Assembly (NCBI RefSeq): GCF_028993555.1
Contig: NZ_CP118610.1
Location: forward strand, 682,001 to 746,000
Direction: 5' to 3'
Length of the DNA stretch: 64,000 bases
Origin: Ensifer adhaerens
GTDB taxonomy: Bacteria; Pseudomonadota; Alphaproteobacteria; Rhizobiales; Rhizobiaceae
Positions within the stretch are counted from its first letter, which is position 1; the number at the start of each line of letters is the position of its first letter. A program made the translations under genes and the position numbers. Below the pieces are notes generated by a model, which saw nothing but the letters and a program-made list of their open reading frames with translations, was not told where the DNA came from and made no database searches. Below, piece after piece: positions 32,346 through 40,402 of the stretch.

Positions 32346-32558
32346 TTACGTTTTCGGCTTCGCCTGCCGCCGATACTCCTCAACCGGCAGTCCGCCGACA
32401 CCCCAGTCTTCGAGCGCCACTTCGTCGATGACGACGAAGGTGGTGGCGGGGTCCTTGTTGAGCACGGTCTGAAGCAGATCGGACACGCCCTTGATCAGGG
32501 CGGCCTTCTGCTCGGGGGTCGCGCTCTCGCGGGTAATCTTGATGTTCACGTAAGGCAT
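32346..32558 (-). CDS. 4-oxalocrotonate tautomerase family protein
   Basis: A 70-residue protein with the catalytic N-terminal proline (MPYVNIKITRESATPEQKAA) and the usual small beta-alpha-beta fold. Arg10 of the N-terminal region also matches family practice. It tautomerises enol/keto compounds, or is a moonlighting relative. It follows the lumazine-binding-like gene by nine bases in a three-gene operon led by the GST. Confidence 0.9.
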   Translation of the reverse strand: MPYVNIKITRESATPEQKAALIKGVSDLLQTVLNKDPATTFVVIDEVALEDWGVGGLPVEEYRRQAKPKT

Positions 32559-32567
32559 GTGTTCCTC

Positions 32568-32963
32568 TTACTTCGAAGGTTTGATGTCGTAGTGGAAGAC
32601 CTTTGCGATGATCTGCCAGCGCCCGTCCAGGTAGACGAGAGACAACAGGTCGGTAAAAGCCTTTTCGCCGATCGCACATTGGACTTTTGCGAGGGCCGTT
32701 ACTGGCCCTGCGAATTCGATCGACAGGATCCGGTCGGAACGTTCCTCGCCACGGCTTTCGGGCGAGGGACGCTTGTCGACGATCGGGAAATACCTCTCCA
32801 TGTCGAGTTCGAGCAGGATGCCGTCCGTCGCCGTCGCGTAGAGCGCCTTCGGATGGAAGACCTGCTTGAGGATGCTGGTGTCGCTTCGGTAGAGGCCATC
32901 GAAGTAGCGTTGCAGCACCTCGACGACGGCGACGAATTGCGGATCGTTGGGGGCGCCGCTCAT
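32568..32963 (-). CDS. Nuclear transport factor 2/lumazine-binding-like protein
   Basis: A 131-residue protein of the NTF2-like superfamily (putative lumazine-binding type). The family pattern is VAVVEVLQRYFDGLYRSDTSILKQVFHPKA, a central FAGPVTALAKVQC strand and DGRWQIIAKVFHYDI at the end. The function is unknown; such proteins often bind small aromatic ligands. The ATG at 32963 overlaps the GST stop by four bases, so translation is coupled. Confidence 0.85.
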   Translation of the reverse strand: MSGAPNDPQFVAVVEVLQRYFDGLYRSDTSILKQVFHPKALYATATDGILLELDMERYFPIVDKRPSPESRGEERSDRILSIEFAGPVTALAKVQCAIGEKAFTDLLSLVYLDGRWQIIAKVFHYDIKPSK

Positions 32964-33574
32964 GCCGCGATCAGTCCTTCCGCCTGCATTGCCGCGCGTA
33001 CGGCCGGCCGGTCGCCGATCCGCTTCATATAGGCGGTGAGATGCGGCCATTCAGCGAGCGAGACACCGGTGACGCTACTCCAGTTGACGACGGTGAAAAG
33101 ATAGGCGTCGGCAACCGAGAAGGCTTCGCCGAGCAGGTAGGAGCGTCCGTCGGCGAGCAGGCTTTCGACGTTGCCGAAGCGCTTGGCCACCTGAGCGGCG
33201 GCCGCTTCCTTTGCCTCGGCGCTTGCCGCCCCGTTGAACAGCGGCGAGAACGCCTTGTGCAATTCAGAGGAGATGAAGTTCAGCTGCTCCTGCAGGCGGG
33301 TGCGCTCCAGCGTGCCGTTTGCCGGCGCAAGCTTTGCCGCCGGAAAGCGGTCGGCGATGTATTGCACCACGGCCGCACCTTCGGTGACGACGGCACCGCT
33401 CTCAAGTACCAGCGCCGGCACATAGCCCTTGGGGTTGATCGCCTTGAAATCGGCGCCCGTTTCGGTGAGGTGCGTCTTGGTGTCGACCCTGACGATCTCG
33501 AAGTCGGCGCCGGCCTCGCGCAGGCTGATATGAGGAGAAAGCGAGCAGGCGCCAGGGGCGTAATAGAGCTTCAT
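32960..33574 (-). CDS. Glutathione S-transferase, beta class-like
   Basis: A 204-residue protein starting MKLYYAPGACSLSPHISLRE, the bacterial beta-class N-terminus with the Cys10 region that binds glutathione. ALVLESGAVVTEGAAVVQYIAD (glutathione-site) and a helical C-terminal domain follow. It conjugates glutathione to electrophiles. It leads an operon with the lumazine-like protein and the tautomerase, and is divergent from an HxlR regulator. Confidence 0.92.
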   Translation of the reverse strand: MKLYYAPGACSLSPHISLREAGADFEIVRVDTKTHLTETGADFKAINPKGYVPALVLESGAVVTEGAAVVQYIADRFPAAKLAPANGTLERTRLQEQLNFISSELHKAFSPLFNGAASAEAKEAAAAQVAKRFGNVESLLADGRSYLLGEAFSVADAYLFTVVNWSSVTGVSLAEWPHLTAYMKRIGDRPAVRAAMQAEGLIAA

Positions 33575-33635
33575 GATCAAGTTCCTTCCTGAAATGACTG
33601 TCCCTTGTCGGGGACGAGGGAACCTAAGCGCATGC

Positions 33636-33696
33636 GGTAACCTTTGTATATCAGATAACCTTATGTTACCTGTTTTTTCAGTTTCCCGGCGGTAAC
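33636..33696. promoter_or_regulatory. HxlR operator cluster at the GST promoter
   Basis: GGTAAC/GTTACC units occur at 33636-33641, 33665-33670 and 33691-33696, with an imperfect ATAACC at 33655-33660. The repeats fill the 137-base divergent region between gst and the hxlR gene at 33712. They are probably the binding sites of that HxlR protein. Confidence 0.55.
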
Positions 33697-33711
33697 TGGA
33701 AAGGTTTGGCG

Positions 33712-34122
33712 ATGAGCTTGAAAATTCGGAAAAATCGGGCACCGGCCTTGCCGCCCACTTGTCCGGTCGGCGAGTGCATGGTGCTGCTCGGTGGCGCCTG
33801 GACGCCGAACATCCTCTGGTCCTTGAGCGCCGGCCCGCGCCGCTTCAGCGAACTCAGGGGCGATGTCCCCGGCATTTCGGCAAAAGTGCTGAGCACGCGA
33901 TTGAAGGAACTGGAGGACAAGGGGGCGGTCGAACGGCGGATCATGGCGACATCGCCGCCTTCGGTCGAGTACAGCCTGAGCGAACTCGGCGAGGAGTTCA
34001 TTCCGGCGATCCACGCCATCGTCGAGGTCGGCTACCGGCTGAAGCAACGGCGTGCGGCCGAGCAGTTGCATGGGGATCGCGCGGCGCCGAATGCCGCACC
34101 TGCCACCACCGTCAGCAGGTGA
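33712..34122 (+). CDS. HxlR family transcriptional regulator
   Basis: A 136-residue winged-HTH regulator. CPVGECMVLLGGAWTPNILWSL holds the conserved early Cys, followed by RRFSELRGDVPGISAKVLST and SVEYSLSELGEEF. Regulators of this family often sense quinones or electrophiles by cysteine oxidation, fitting control of the divergent GST operon. The ATG at 33712 follows AAAGG. Convergent with a LysR gene three bases beyond its stop. Confidence 0.9.
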   Translation: MSLKIRKNRAPALPPTCPVGECMVLLGGAWTPNILWSLSAGPRRFSELRGDVPGISAKVLSTRLKELEDKGAVERRIMATSPPSVEYSLSELGEEFIPAIHAIVEVGYRLKQRRAAEQLHGDRAAPNAAPATTVSR

Positions 34123-34125
34123 AGC

Positions 34126-35058
34126 CTACCAACGCCCTTTCAGTGATTGCACGGCGTGCTCGATGAACGCCCGGACTTTCGGCGTTTCCGCCTGGCGGTC
34201 GGCAAAACAGGCGTAGAAATCGAAGGGCTCGTGGTCGGTGTTGGCCACCCCCTCGCGTGGCACGCCGCCAAACAACGGCACGACCAGGCCGCGCTCGATC
34301 AGCGGCGCAGCGATGAAGGCCCCGAGGCGGGTAATGCCGGCGCCGGCGATCGCCATTTCGGCGAGCGTGTCGATGTCGTTGCTGACGATCGTCGCCTTCA
34401 GTTCCGGCTCGAAGCGCAGGCCGTCGCGGGTAAACGCCCAGCGAAAGATGCGGCCGTGTCCCGCATAGCGGTAGACGAGGCAATCGTGGTGGATGAGGTC
34501 CTCCGGCCGTTGCGGACGGCCGCGCCGCTCCAGGTAGGATGGCGCCGCGCAGATGATCATCGGCACCGACGCAAGCTTGCGGGCGATCAGGCCCTGTTCC
34601 AGCTGCAGACCGAAGCGCACGCTGATGTCGATCCCTTCGCCGATATGGTCGATCTCCCTGTCGGTGACGACGAGTTCGATCGAGACATCGGGATACTTTG
34701 CCGCGAAGGACGGCACCAGGGGTGCCACGACATGACGGCCGAAGGCGACAGATGAGGCGATCTTGAGGGAACCGCGCGGCTCGGCATTGAGCGCGGAGAC
34801 GGCGGCAGCGGCGAGTTCCAGTTCATGAACGACGCCGCGCACCCGCTCGTAATAGATCCGGCCGCTCTCGGTGAGGCCGAGCTGGCGCGTGGTTCGGCTG
34901 AGCAACCGGCTGCCGAGCGTTCGCTCCAGGCGTGCGATGTTCTGGCTCGCGGAAGCGGGCGTGATCCCAAGCTTTCGCGCCGCCGCGGCGATGCTGCCTT
35001 CTTCGACGCTCCTGACGAAACTCTCGACCCCGCGCAAAGTGTCCATAATGCTATCCAT
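34126..35058 (-). CDS. LysR family transcriptional regulator
   Basis: A 310-residue LysR protein of the CrgA-like group (EGSIAAAARKLGITPASASQ for the HTH, LTESGRIYYERVRGVV, RGSLKIASSVAFGRHVVAPL). Its likely target is the divergent DUF2798 gene at 35195 or itself. The effector is unknown. Confidence 0.9.
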   Translation of the reverse strand: MDSIMDTLRGVESFVRSVEEGSIAAAARKLGITPASASQNIARLERTLGSRLLSRTTRQLGLTESGRIYYERVRGVVHELELAAAAVSALNAEPRGSLKIASSVAFGRHVVAPLVPSFAAKYPDVSIELVVTDREIDHIGEGIDISVRFGLQLEQGLIARKLASVPMIICAAPSYLERRGRPQRPEDLIHHDCLVYRYAGHGRIFRWAFTRDGLRFEPELKATIVSNDIDTLAEMAIAGAGITRLGAFIAAPLIERGLVVPLFGGVPREGVANTDHEPFDFYACFADRQAETPKVRAFIEHAVQSLKGRW

Positions 35059-35194
35059 CGAATTAAGATTGCTATTCGATGGTTTTGGCTAATTCTGAAC
35101 AAGGCTGCAATGGCCTACTTCGCCGGTGCGTGATCCGTATAGTGCGATCCGAAGCGAGGGGGTGATCCCCTCGGTCATTGCCGGAGATTTGCCC

Positions 35195-35467
35195 ATGGAA
35201 GAAACGCTGTCCGCCCCGCGGATCGCCCGCAGCCGCAAGCTGCCATCACGCGCCGCCCCCATCGCCTTTGCCTTCTTCATGTCGGCAATCATGGCGTTCC
35301 TGATGTCCTGCGTCATCGTCGGCGCCAATACCGGCATTGACGCCGGCTACCCCGCACGCGTGTTGAGCGCCTACGCGCTGGCGATGCCCGTCGCCTTCGT
35401 CTGCGTGCTTTTCGTGCGCCCGTTCGTCGCCAGGCTCGTCGGTTCCGTTTGCCGCCTGCCGGCTTGA
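35195..35467 (+). CDS. DUF2798 small membrane protein
   Basis: A 90-residue protein with two hydrophobic helices (about 20-41 and 57-77), matching DUF2798 (IAFAFFMSAIMAFLMSCVI, then WPYR-type RVLSAYALAMPVAFVCVLF). Function unknown. The ATG at 35195 follows CGGAGA; an in-frame extension to 35126 would cross into the promoter. It is divergent from the LysR gene at 35058. Confidence 0.85.
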   Translation: MEETLSAPRIARSRKLPSRAAPIAFAFFMSAIMAFLMSCVIVGANTGIDAGYPARVLSAYALAMPVAFVCVLFVRPFVARLVGSVCRLPA

Positions 35468-35470
35468 ACA

Positions 35471-35820
35471 AGCCGCGTCCCGGGATGTCCGGGACGGGCA
35501 CCCTGGCGCGTGCCCGTCGTCACCTCGATGAGGTCTCTCGGCACGTTCACGTGCAATCGTGGCGCAGGGCCGCGCGGTGCGCGCGACCTGGTGCCAGATC
35601 TGGCATGATCCGCAGCGCAACGGGAACTGGCAGGAAGGCTGGGTTTACGGCAAGTTCATCCGGCCTGCGCACTTCTGAAATACGGCCTGCTTGAATGAAC
35701 TGGAGGGGACGATCTGCGACGGCCGCGGCGATAAACCTTGGGCGTGGCTGGCAAACAACATCCTCCGAAGACGTGCTCATGTAAAACGCACCCGTAAGTT
35801 CGATCGGGGGTCGGGATATC
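35471..35820. other. Intergenic region with hairpins and a gene fragment
   Basis: GTCCCGG (35477-35483) pairs with CCGGGAC (35489-35495), and GGGCAC/GTGCCC follows, giving a structured 3' end for the DUF2798 gene. An SH3-domain fragment lies at 35557-35679. The last 140 bases, upstream of the methyltransferase, are unremarkable. Confidence 0.5.
35557..35679 (+). pseudogene. SH3-like domain C-terminal fragment
   Basis: In frame with the TGA at 35677, the sequence reads VAQGRAVRATWCQIW and continues to GWVYGKFIRPAHF, the C-terminal half of a bacterial SH3_3 domain (W-C-Q-V/I...GWVxGRxL). There is no start codon with a ribosome binding site, and the frame upstream soon meets a stop (TGA about 35532). 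It is therefore a remnant of a longer, probably periplasmic, protein. Confidence 0.55.
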
Positions 35821-36579
35821 GTGAACAATACTTATGGCAGACTTGCCTCTCATGTTTATAATTTAGACAAATATATTGGAAAATCCTTCGGCGACGTAGA
35901 GTACTATCGAGCACGGTTGGAGGGCTGTTCTGGGCCGATCCTCGAACCCGCCGTCGGCAATGGTCGCGCGCTGATCCCGTTGCTGGAGGCTGGATTCGAT
36001 GTCTCCGGTTTCGACGCTTCACAGGATATGCTCGACTATTGCCAGGCCCAATGTGCAGAGCGCGGGCTTGCCCCGACGCTGTCGCGCCAGACCTTCGAAA
36101 CCTTCTCTTACGGACAGCGATTTGATGCGATCGTTGTGCCCGCCGGTTCCCTACAATTGATCGCCGACCATGCGTCAGCGAGCGCGGTGCTGAGACGTTT
36201 CCGCGATCACCTGACGCCCGGTGGACGCCTGATCTTCGATCTCTATCCGAGCGACATGGTCGAGAACTTGCAGCCCAATATCCGAAGCTGGCAGACGGAG
36301 GCGGGTGACCTGCTGACCTTGACCAGCCAGCGGGTCAAGACCGATATCATCGCCCAAACAACGGTTTCGCATCTGCGTTACGACCTCTGGCAGGCGGGGC
36401 GGCTGGCCTTGAGCGAACTGGAATTCTTCACCATGCGCTGGTGGGGCATTCAGGAAATGATGCTCACGCTACAGGCGGCCGGTTTCGCCGATATCGTCGT
36501 TTCCGGCGACTATGCCTTCGGTCGCGCGCCGCGCGATGGCGACCATGTCGTCACCTTCGAGTGCTGCCAAGCAGGGTAG
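35821..36579 (+). CDS. Class I SAM-dependent methyltransferase, GTG start
   Basis: A 252-residue protein with SAM motif I ILEPAVGNGRALIPLLEAG, motif II acid FDAS, and PGGRLIFDLYP, all of the class I Rossmann fold. The substrate is unknown. The start is GTG at 35821 after GGGGGTCGGG. It ends at a bidirectional terminator shared with the inverse autotransporter. Confidence 0.85.
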   Translation: MNNTYGRLASHVYNLDKYIGKSFGDVEYYRARLEGCSGPILEPAVGNGRALIPLLEAGFDVSGFDASQDMLDYCQAQCAERGLAPTLSRQTFETFSYGQRFDAIVVPAGSLQLIADHASASAVLRRFRDHLTPGGRLIFDLYPSDMVENLQPNIRSWQTEAGDLLTLTSQRVKTDIIAQTTVSHLRYDLWQAGRLALSELEFFTMRWWGIQEMMLTLQAAGFADIVVSGDYAFGRAPRDGDHVVTFECCQAG

Positions 36580-36602
36580 GCCAACCCGATCAGACAAGCG
36601 AG

Positions 36603-36632
36603 AAGCCACGCCCGGTTGCCTGGGCGTGGCTT
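36603..36632. terminator. Bidirectional terminator
   Basis: AAGCCACGCCC (36603-36613) and GGGCGTGGCTT (36622-36632) form an 11-bp stem with an 8-base loop. It lies between the converging methyltransferase (stop 36579) and autotransporter (stop 36639) genes. Confidence 0.8.
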
Positions 36633-36638
36633 GCGCGT

Positions 36639-38798
36639 TCAGCGGCAACGCGCCACGGCATTGCCCTGGTCGAGCTTGGTGCCGTTCACGGTCAACACGG
36701 AACCTGGCGACTGGGTGATCGTTCCGGCCGACCAGCCATTGTCGAGCAGGCAATCCTTCGGCGTGTTGGTGACCGTGACGTTGCCCGTGATGTCTTCGGT
36801 CGGACCTGAGAAGTAGAGGCCCGCCTTGCCGGCCTTGTCGACCGTCATGTTCTTCAGCAAGACGTCGCGCACCGGACCGCCCAGGAACTCGTACTCGTTA
36901 CCGTAGATGTAGGCGCCATAGGTGCCGGCATTGGTGACGGCTACGTCCTCAAGGGAAATGCCGGAGACCGGATTGAAGAAGATGCCGGCGTTGCGGGTGC
37001 CGTCGATCTTCAGGCCCTTCACGTTGACATTGGCGGTCGTCGCATCGAGGTTCGGGCTGGAAACAAGCATCAGGCCGTTGATGCCGCCCATGAGCTGCAT
37101 GTCGTTGATGGCGACGTTCGAGGTACCCTGGAGCACGACGAGATCCATGTCGCGATCCTGCTTGGAGTTGTCGACCGTGACGCGATCGAGTTTGACATCC
37201 TTGCCGGCCACCAGCAGCACGCCTTCGCGGCGGGAGTTGCTGATCGTCACGTTGTCGAGCGTGACGTTTTCCGTGCCGGTGACCAGTTCATAGTCTGTCC
37301 GGCCGACTTTCCTGAACTCGCCGCCGGCAAAGACCCCATAGGTGACCTTGTCGATGGTCGTGTCGCGCACCGTGACATTGCGGCTGCCGACGGAACTGAT
37401 CGCCGCATAGGGCGCCTTGTTCGGATTGTAGATCGAGAACTCGCAGGTCGTATTGTTTTCGCAGACGTAGAGGTCGTGGACACGGCTGTCCCGAACCAGA
37501 GCGCCATTGACCCGGGTGAAGCGGATGCCGTCATGGCTGGTGGCGGCAATATCGACGTCGTCGACGGTAACATCAGCAGCGTCGGTTGCCGAAATGCCGG
37601 CGAGGCCGCCGCGCACCGAAAGCTGCGAGATGGTGCTGCCGGACGCCATGGTGATCACGTCCTGGGCCGGGTTGTAGCCGGTGATCGTGGTGGCGGCGCC
37701 CTGATTGACGAAGGTTGCGGTTGCGCCGCTGCGCGCGCCACGCACGGCGATTGCGCCGCCGCCACCCAGGAGCGTCTGGCCGTTGCCGAGCGCAAGCGTG
37801 CGGTCTAGCGCGAGGTCCCCGTCGGCAAGGATCAGTGCATCGGCGCCGGCGGCCGCAATCAGCGTATTGACCGCACTGGCATTGCCGGAGGCCGAGGAAA
37901 CGGTGACGACCCGACCGGGCGCACGGTCGGTGTCGGCGAACTGTGCTGTTTCGATGTCGCCGGAGGCGCCGGCATGGGTGCGGATCTTTGACGCGCGCTC
38001 GACGCGTTGCGTCATCGGGTCGAAGGCGTTGCTGGTCGAACCGGTTGCGCCGAACGGGATGCGCAGCCGCGCCATGACGGCGCCCTTCAGCTTGTCCTCA
38101 TTGTCATAGGTGCCGGTGACGCCGAGAGAAACGGTCGAGCCTTCGGACAGACCGGGCAGATCGGCGAAGGTCAGCTCCGCACGCAGCTTGGCACCGAACA
38201 TGTCGTCGAGGTTGCGGCCGCCATACCAGTGGCTGCCGCCAAAGACCTTGAGCTGTACCTTGGAGTCATCCTCGAACACCGGCAGCCGGCCGCCGATTTC
38301 GGCGTCGATGCCGCGCCGCGCTCGTTCCTTGCCCTCCTGGAAGACCAGTACATGATCGCGCACATAGGCGGCATTGAAGGCGCTGAGTGTCTTGGCGCCG
38401 GTCAGCGGCAGGTAGAAGTTGCTGCGCATTTCGAGGTCGCCGCTCAACGCCTCGAGGCCGAGGGACAGCTGGCTGAAGGAGTTGCCATAGCTGCTCTTCA
38501 GATAATCGTAATAGCCATAAGCACCGATCACCCACTGATCATTGGCGCGAAAGCGATAGCCCGCACCGATCGAACCCTGACGGACGGAGTCATTTTCAAT
38601 CGCTCCGCGTGTATCTATGAAAATCGCATTGCCCGAATCGAGCACGAAGGGCAGGAAGAAGCCGCCACTGGCGCCAGAGCCGCCGCTGAAGAAGCCGCCT
38701 TCGATCTCCGCCTGCGGGCGGAAGTCAACGGCCAGTGCAGGGCTTGAAAGCAGGGTGCTGCTTGCCAGGGCAGTCATAAAAATGTTTTTGTTTTTCAT
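36639..38798 (-). CDS. Inverse autotransporter (intimin/invasin-type barrel) with beta-helix passenger
   Basis: A 719-residue outer-membrane protein. The signal peptide is at 1-23 (MKNKNIFMTALASSTLLSSPALA). An inverse autotransporter beta-barrel follows, roughly 24-250: FRPQAEIEGGFFSGGSGASG, FIDTRGAIENDSVRQGSIGA, YRFRANDQWVIGAYGYYDY. A right-handed parallel beta-helix passenger (about 290-719) has repeated short strands such as VTVDDVDIAATSHDGIRF, NVTLDNVTISNSRREGVL and LEDVAVTNAGTYGAYIYG. The passenger resembles pectate-lyase-like solenoids, not the Ig-like repeats of intimin. It is probably surface-displayed. The ATG at 38798 follows GGAG. Confidence 0.88.
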   Translation of the reverse strand: MKNKNIFMTALASSTLLSSPALAVDFRPQAEIEGGFFSGGSGASGGFFLPFVLDSGNAIFIDTRGAIENDSVRQGSIGAGYRFRANDQWVIGAYGYYDYLKSSYGNSFSQLSLGLEALSGDLEMRSNFYLPLTGAKTLSAFNAAYVRDHVLVFQEGKERARRGIDAEIGGRLPVFEDDSKVQLKVFGGSHWYGGRNLDDMFGAKLRAELTFADLPGLSEGSTVSLGVTGTYDNEDKLKGAVMARLRIPFGATGSTSNAFDPMTQRVERASKIRTHAGASGDIETAQFADTDRAPGRVVTVSSASGNASAVNTLIAAAGADALILADGDLALDRTLALGNGQTLLGGGGAIAVRGARSGATATFVNQGAATTITGYNPAQDVITMASGSTISQLSVRGGLAGISATDAADVTVDDVDIAATSHDGIRFTRVNGALVRDSRVHDLYVCENNTTCEFSIYNPNKAPYAAISSVGSRNVTVRDTTIDKVTYGVFAGGEFRKVGRTDYELVTGTENVTLDNVTISNSRREGVLLVAGKDVKLDRVTVDNSKQDRDMDLVVLQGTSNVAINDMQLMGGINGLMLVSSPNLDATTANVNVKGLKIDGTRNAGIFFNPVSGISLEDVAVTNAGTYGAYIYGNEYEFLGGPVRDVLLKNMTVDKAGKAGLYFSGPTEDITGNVTVTNTPKDCLLDNGWSAGTITQSPGSVLTVNGTKLDQGNAVARCR

Positions 38799-38860
38799 AT
38801 CATTAACTCCGCATATATGTGACCTTGGGCGAGGCCACTCGGGCATGCGGTTAAGATATG

Positions 38861-38873
38861 TGAGTAAAATACT
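38861..38873. promoter_or_regulatory. Small inverted repeat upstream of the autotransporter
   Basis: GAGT-AAAAT-ACTC (38861-38873) lies 63 bases before the autotransporter ATG in an AT-rich stretch. It may be an operator or promoter element; no known consensus is matched. Confidence 0.25.
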
Positions 38874-39018
38874 CAAGTTTATTGATCGACGAAGAAGCGG
38901 CTATCCAGCGACGTGTTGACGCAGGCCCCCAATGATCTTCATTTGCAACTTTAGGAATATATAGCGCGCGTTCGGCATGCCACCCGCCAGTCGGCGGGCG
39001 GGGGCGAACAAATGGTGG

Positions 39019-39858
39019 TTAGGCTTTGAGCGCCGCGATGTTGTCCTTGGCGTAGGTCTCCACACTGCGCGGTTCGTGGCCCGTCAACGCCTTCACGTCG
39101 CCAGTCGGTCTGGCGACCCAGCCTTCGCGCACCGGATAGAAGATGGAGGCGAGGAAACGGGCGTAGTCCGCCGGCACGCTTGCACCTGTCAGAATGCCGA
39201 CGAAAGTGTCGTCGTCGACCGGTGCATAGGCGATCGGCTTGCCGGTGACGCGCGAAAGAATCGCGGCGGCTTCGTCGTAGCTCAAGGCTTCCGGGCCGGT
39301 GAGATTGTAGGCGCGACCGTTGAAGGCGTCGCTTGTCAGCGCGGCTACCACGCATTCCGCGATGTCGCGCGTATCGATGAAGCTTGTCTTGCCCTCGGCC
39401 GCAGGGACCGCGATGGCGCCATGTCGGATGCCTTCGATCCAGTAGGTCTGGAAATTGTCGGAGAACCAGTTTGGCCGCAGGATGACGAAGGGAGTACCGG
39501 TCTTTTCGAGCTGCAATTCAAGCTGACGATAGGGGATCTTGTCGTCCGCATCGACGCCGATGACGGTCATCAGCACGATCTTGATGCCGCGGGCGGCGGC
39601 CGCGGAGATGATCGGGCTGAGCAGCCCTGCCGGGTCGAGGTACCCGCCAGGTGTCAGCACAAAGACTCGGTCGACGCCATCGAGTGCAGGCCCAAAGGTC
39701 GCGGCGTCCTGGTAGTCGAAGGCAACGGCTTCGGCGCCTTCGACCGGCGTCGCTTTGCGGGATGCTGCCTTGACCGCTTCCCCGGCTGCGATCAACGCGC
39801 GCACCACCTTGCTCCCGATCGTTCCATTCGCCCCGAGAATCAGAATCTTGCCTGCCAT
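39019..39858 (-). CDS. NmrA-like NAD(P)-binding protein (atypical SDR)
   Basis: A 279-residue protein with the dinucleotide motif ILGANGTIGSKVVRAL (G-x-x-G-x-x-G). NWFSDNFQTYWIEGI and the NmrA-type VPAAEGKTSFIDTRDIAEC follow. The family includes quinone reductases (YtfG/QOR2) and redox sensors. The ATG at 39858 has AGGAG 7 bases upstream; the ATG at 39864 is too close to it. Divergent from an HxlR regulator, as is usual for ytfG-like genes. Confidence 0.88.
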   Translation of the reverse strand: MAGKILILGANGTIGSKVVRALIAAGEAVKAASRKATPVEGAEAVAFDYQDAATFGPALDGVDRVFVLTPGGYLDPAGLLSPIISAAAARGIKIVLMTVIGVDADDKIPYRQLELQLEKTGTPFVILRPNWFSDNFQTYWIEGIRHGAIAVPAAEGKTSFIDTRDIAECVVAALTSDAFNGRAYNLTGPEALSYDEAAAILSRVTGKPIAYAPVDDDTFVGILTGASVPADYARFLASIFYPVREGWVARPTGDVKALTGHEPRSVETYAKDNIAALKA

Positions 39859-39870
39859 CTTCATGCTCCT

Positions 39871-39907
39871 TAGTATCAAAATGAAACCATATTGCGGATG
39901 GATACTA
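39871..39907. promoter_or_regulatory. HxlR operator-like inverted repeat
   Basis: TAGTATC (39871-39877) and GATACTA (39901-39907) are perfect inverted arms 23 bases apart. They lie in the 132-base region between the NmrA and hxlR genes, beside the NmrA ribosome binding site. HxlR/QorR/YodB proteins use similar spaced repeats. Confidence 0.55.
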
Positions 39908-39990
39908 GATATAAGCGCCGAAAAATGCTGTAAAGGAGGCAGTTTTTGGTGCCATGGTTTCCGACCGGAAACCGCCATGGGGAGTGCCTT

Positions 39991-40347
39991 ATGGAATACG
40001 ACGTCTATGTTCAGACCTGCCCGACCCGCTTGATGCTGGACCGGCTTGCCGACAAATGGGCGGTCCTGGTGCTCGGCAGGCTCAACGAACAGCCGGTGCG
40101 TTTCAACCAGCTGAAGCGCGAGATCGACGGCATTTCGCAGAAGGTGCTGTCTCAGGTTCTGAAGATGCTGGAGCGCGATGGCCTCGTCAGCCGCAGCGTC
40201 TATGCGACCGTGCCGGTGACCGTCGAATATGCGATCACGCCGCTTGGCCGCACGTTGACGTCGACCGTCGCCGCCCTGACGCGCTGGGCCGAAGACAACA
40301 TCGAGGCGGTGCTGGAGGCGCAGCAAAAATACGACCGCAGCGCCTGA
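39991..40347 (+). CDS. HxlR family transcriptional regulator
   Basis: A 118-residue winged-HTH protein. QTCPTRLMLDRLADKWAVLV holds the conserved early Cys, which in HypR/YodB/QorR relatives is the redox switch. VRFNQLKREIDGISQKVLSQ and VEYAITPLGRTL complete the domain. The ATG at 39991 follows GGGGAG. It likely represses the divergent NmrA gene until a quinone or diamide-like stress is sensed. Confidence 0.9.
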   Translation: MEYDVYVQTCPTRLMLDRLADKWAVLVLGRLNEQPVRFNQLKREIDGISQKVLSQVLKMLERDGLVSRSVYATVPVTVEYAITPLGRTLTSTVAALTRWAEDNIEAVLEAQQKYDRSA

Positions 40348-40402
40348 GGCGGCTGCGGCCGACGAGTTGCCGCAGATTCGTCTGCGGCCCGGGAGCGAGA
40401 GG

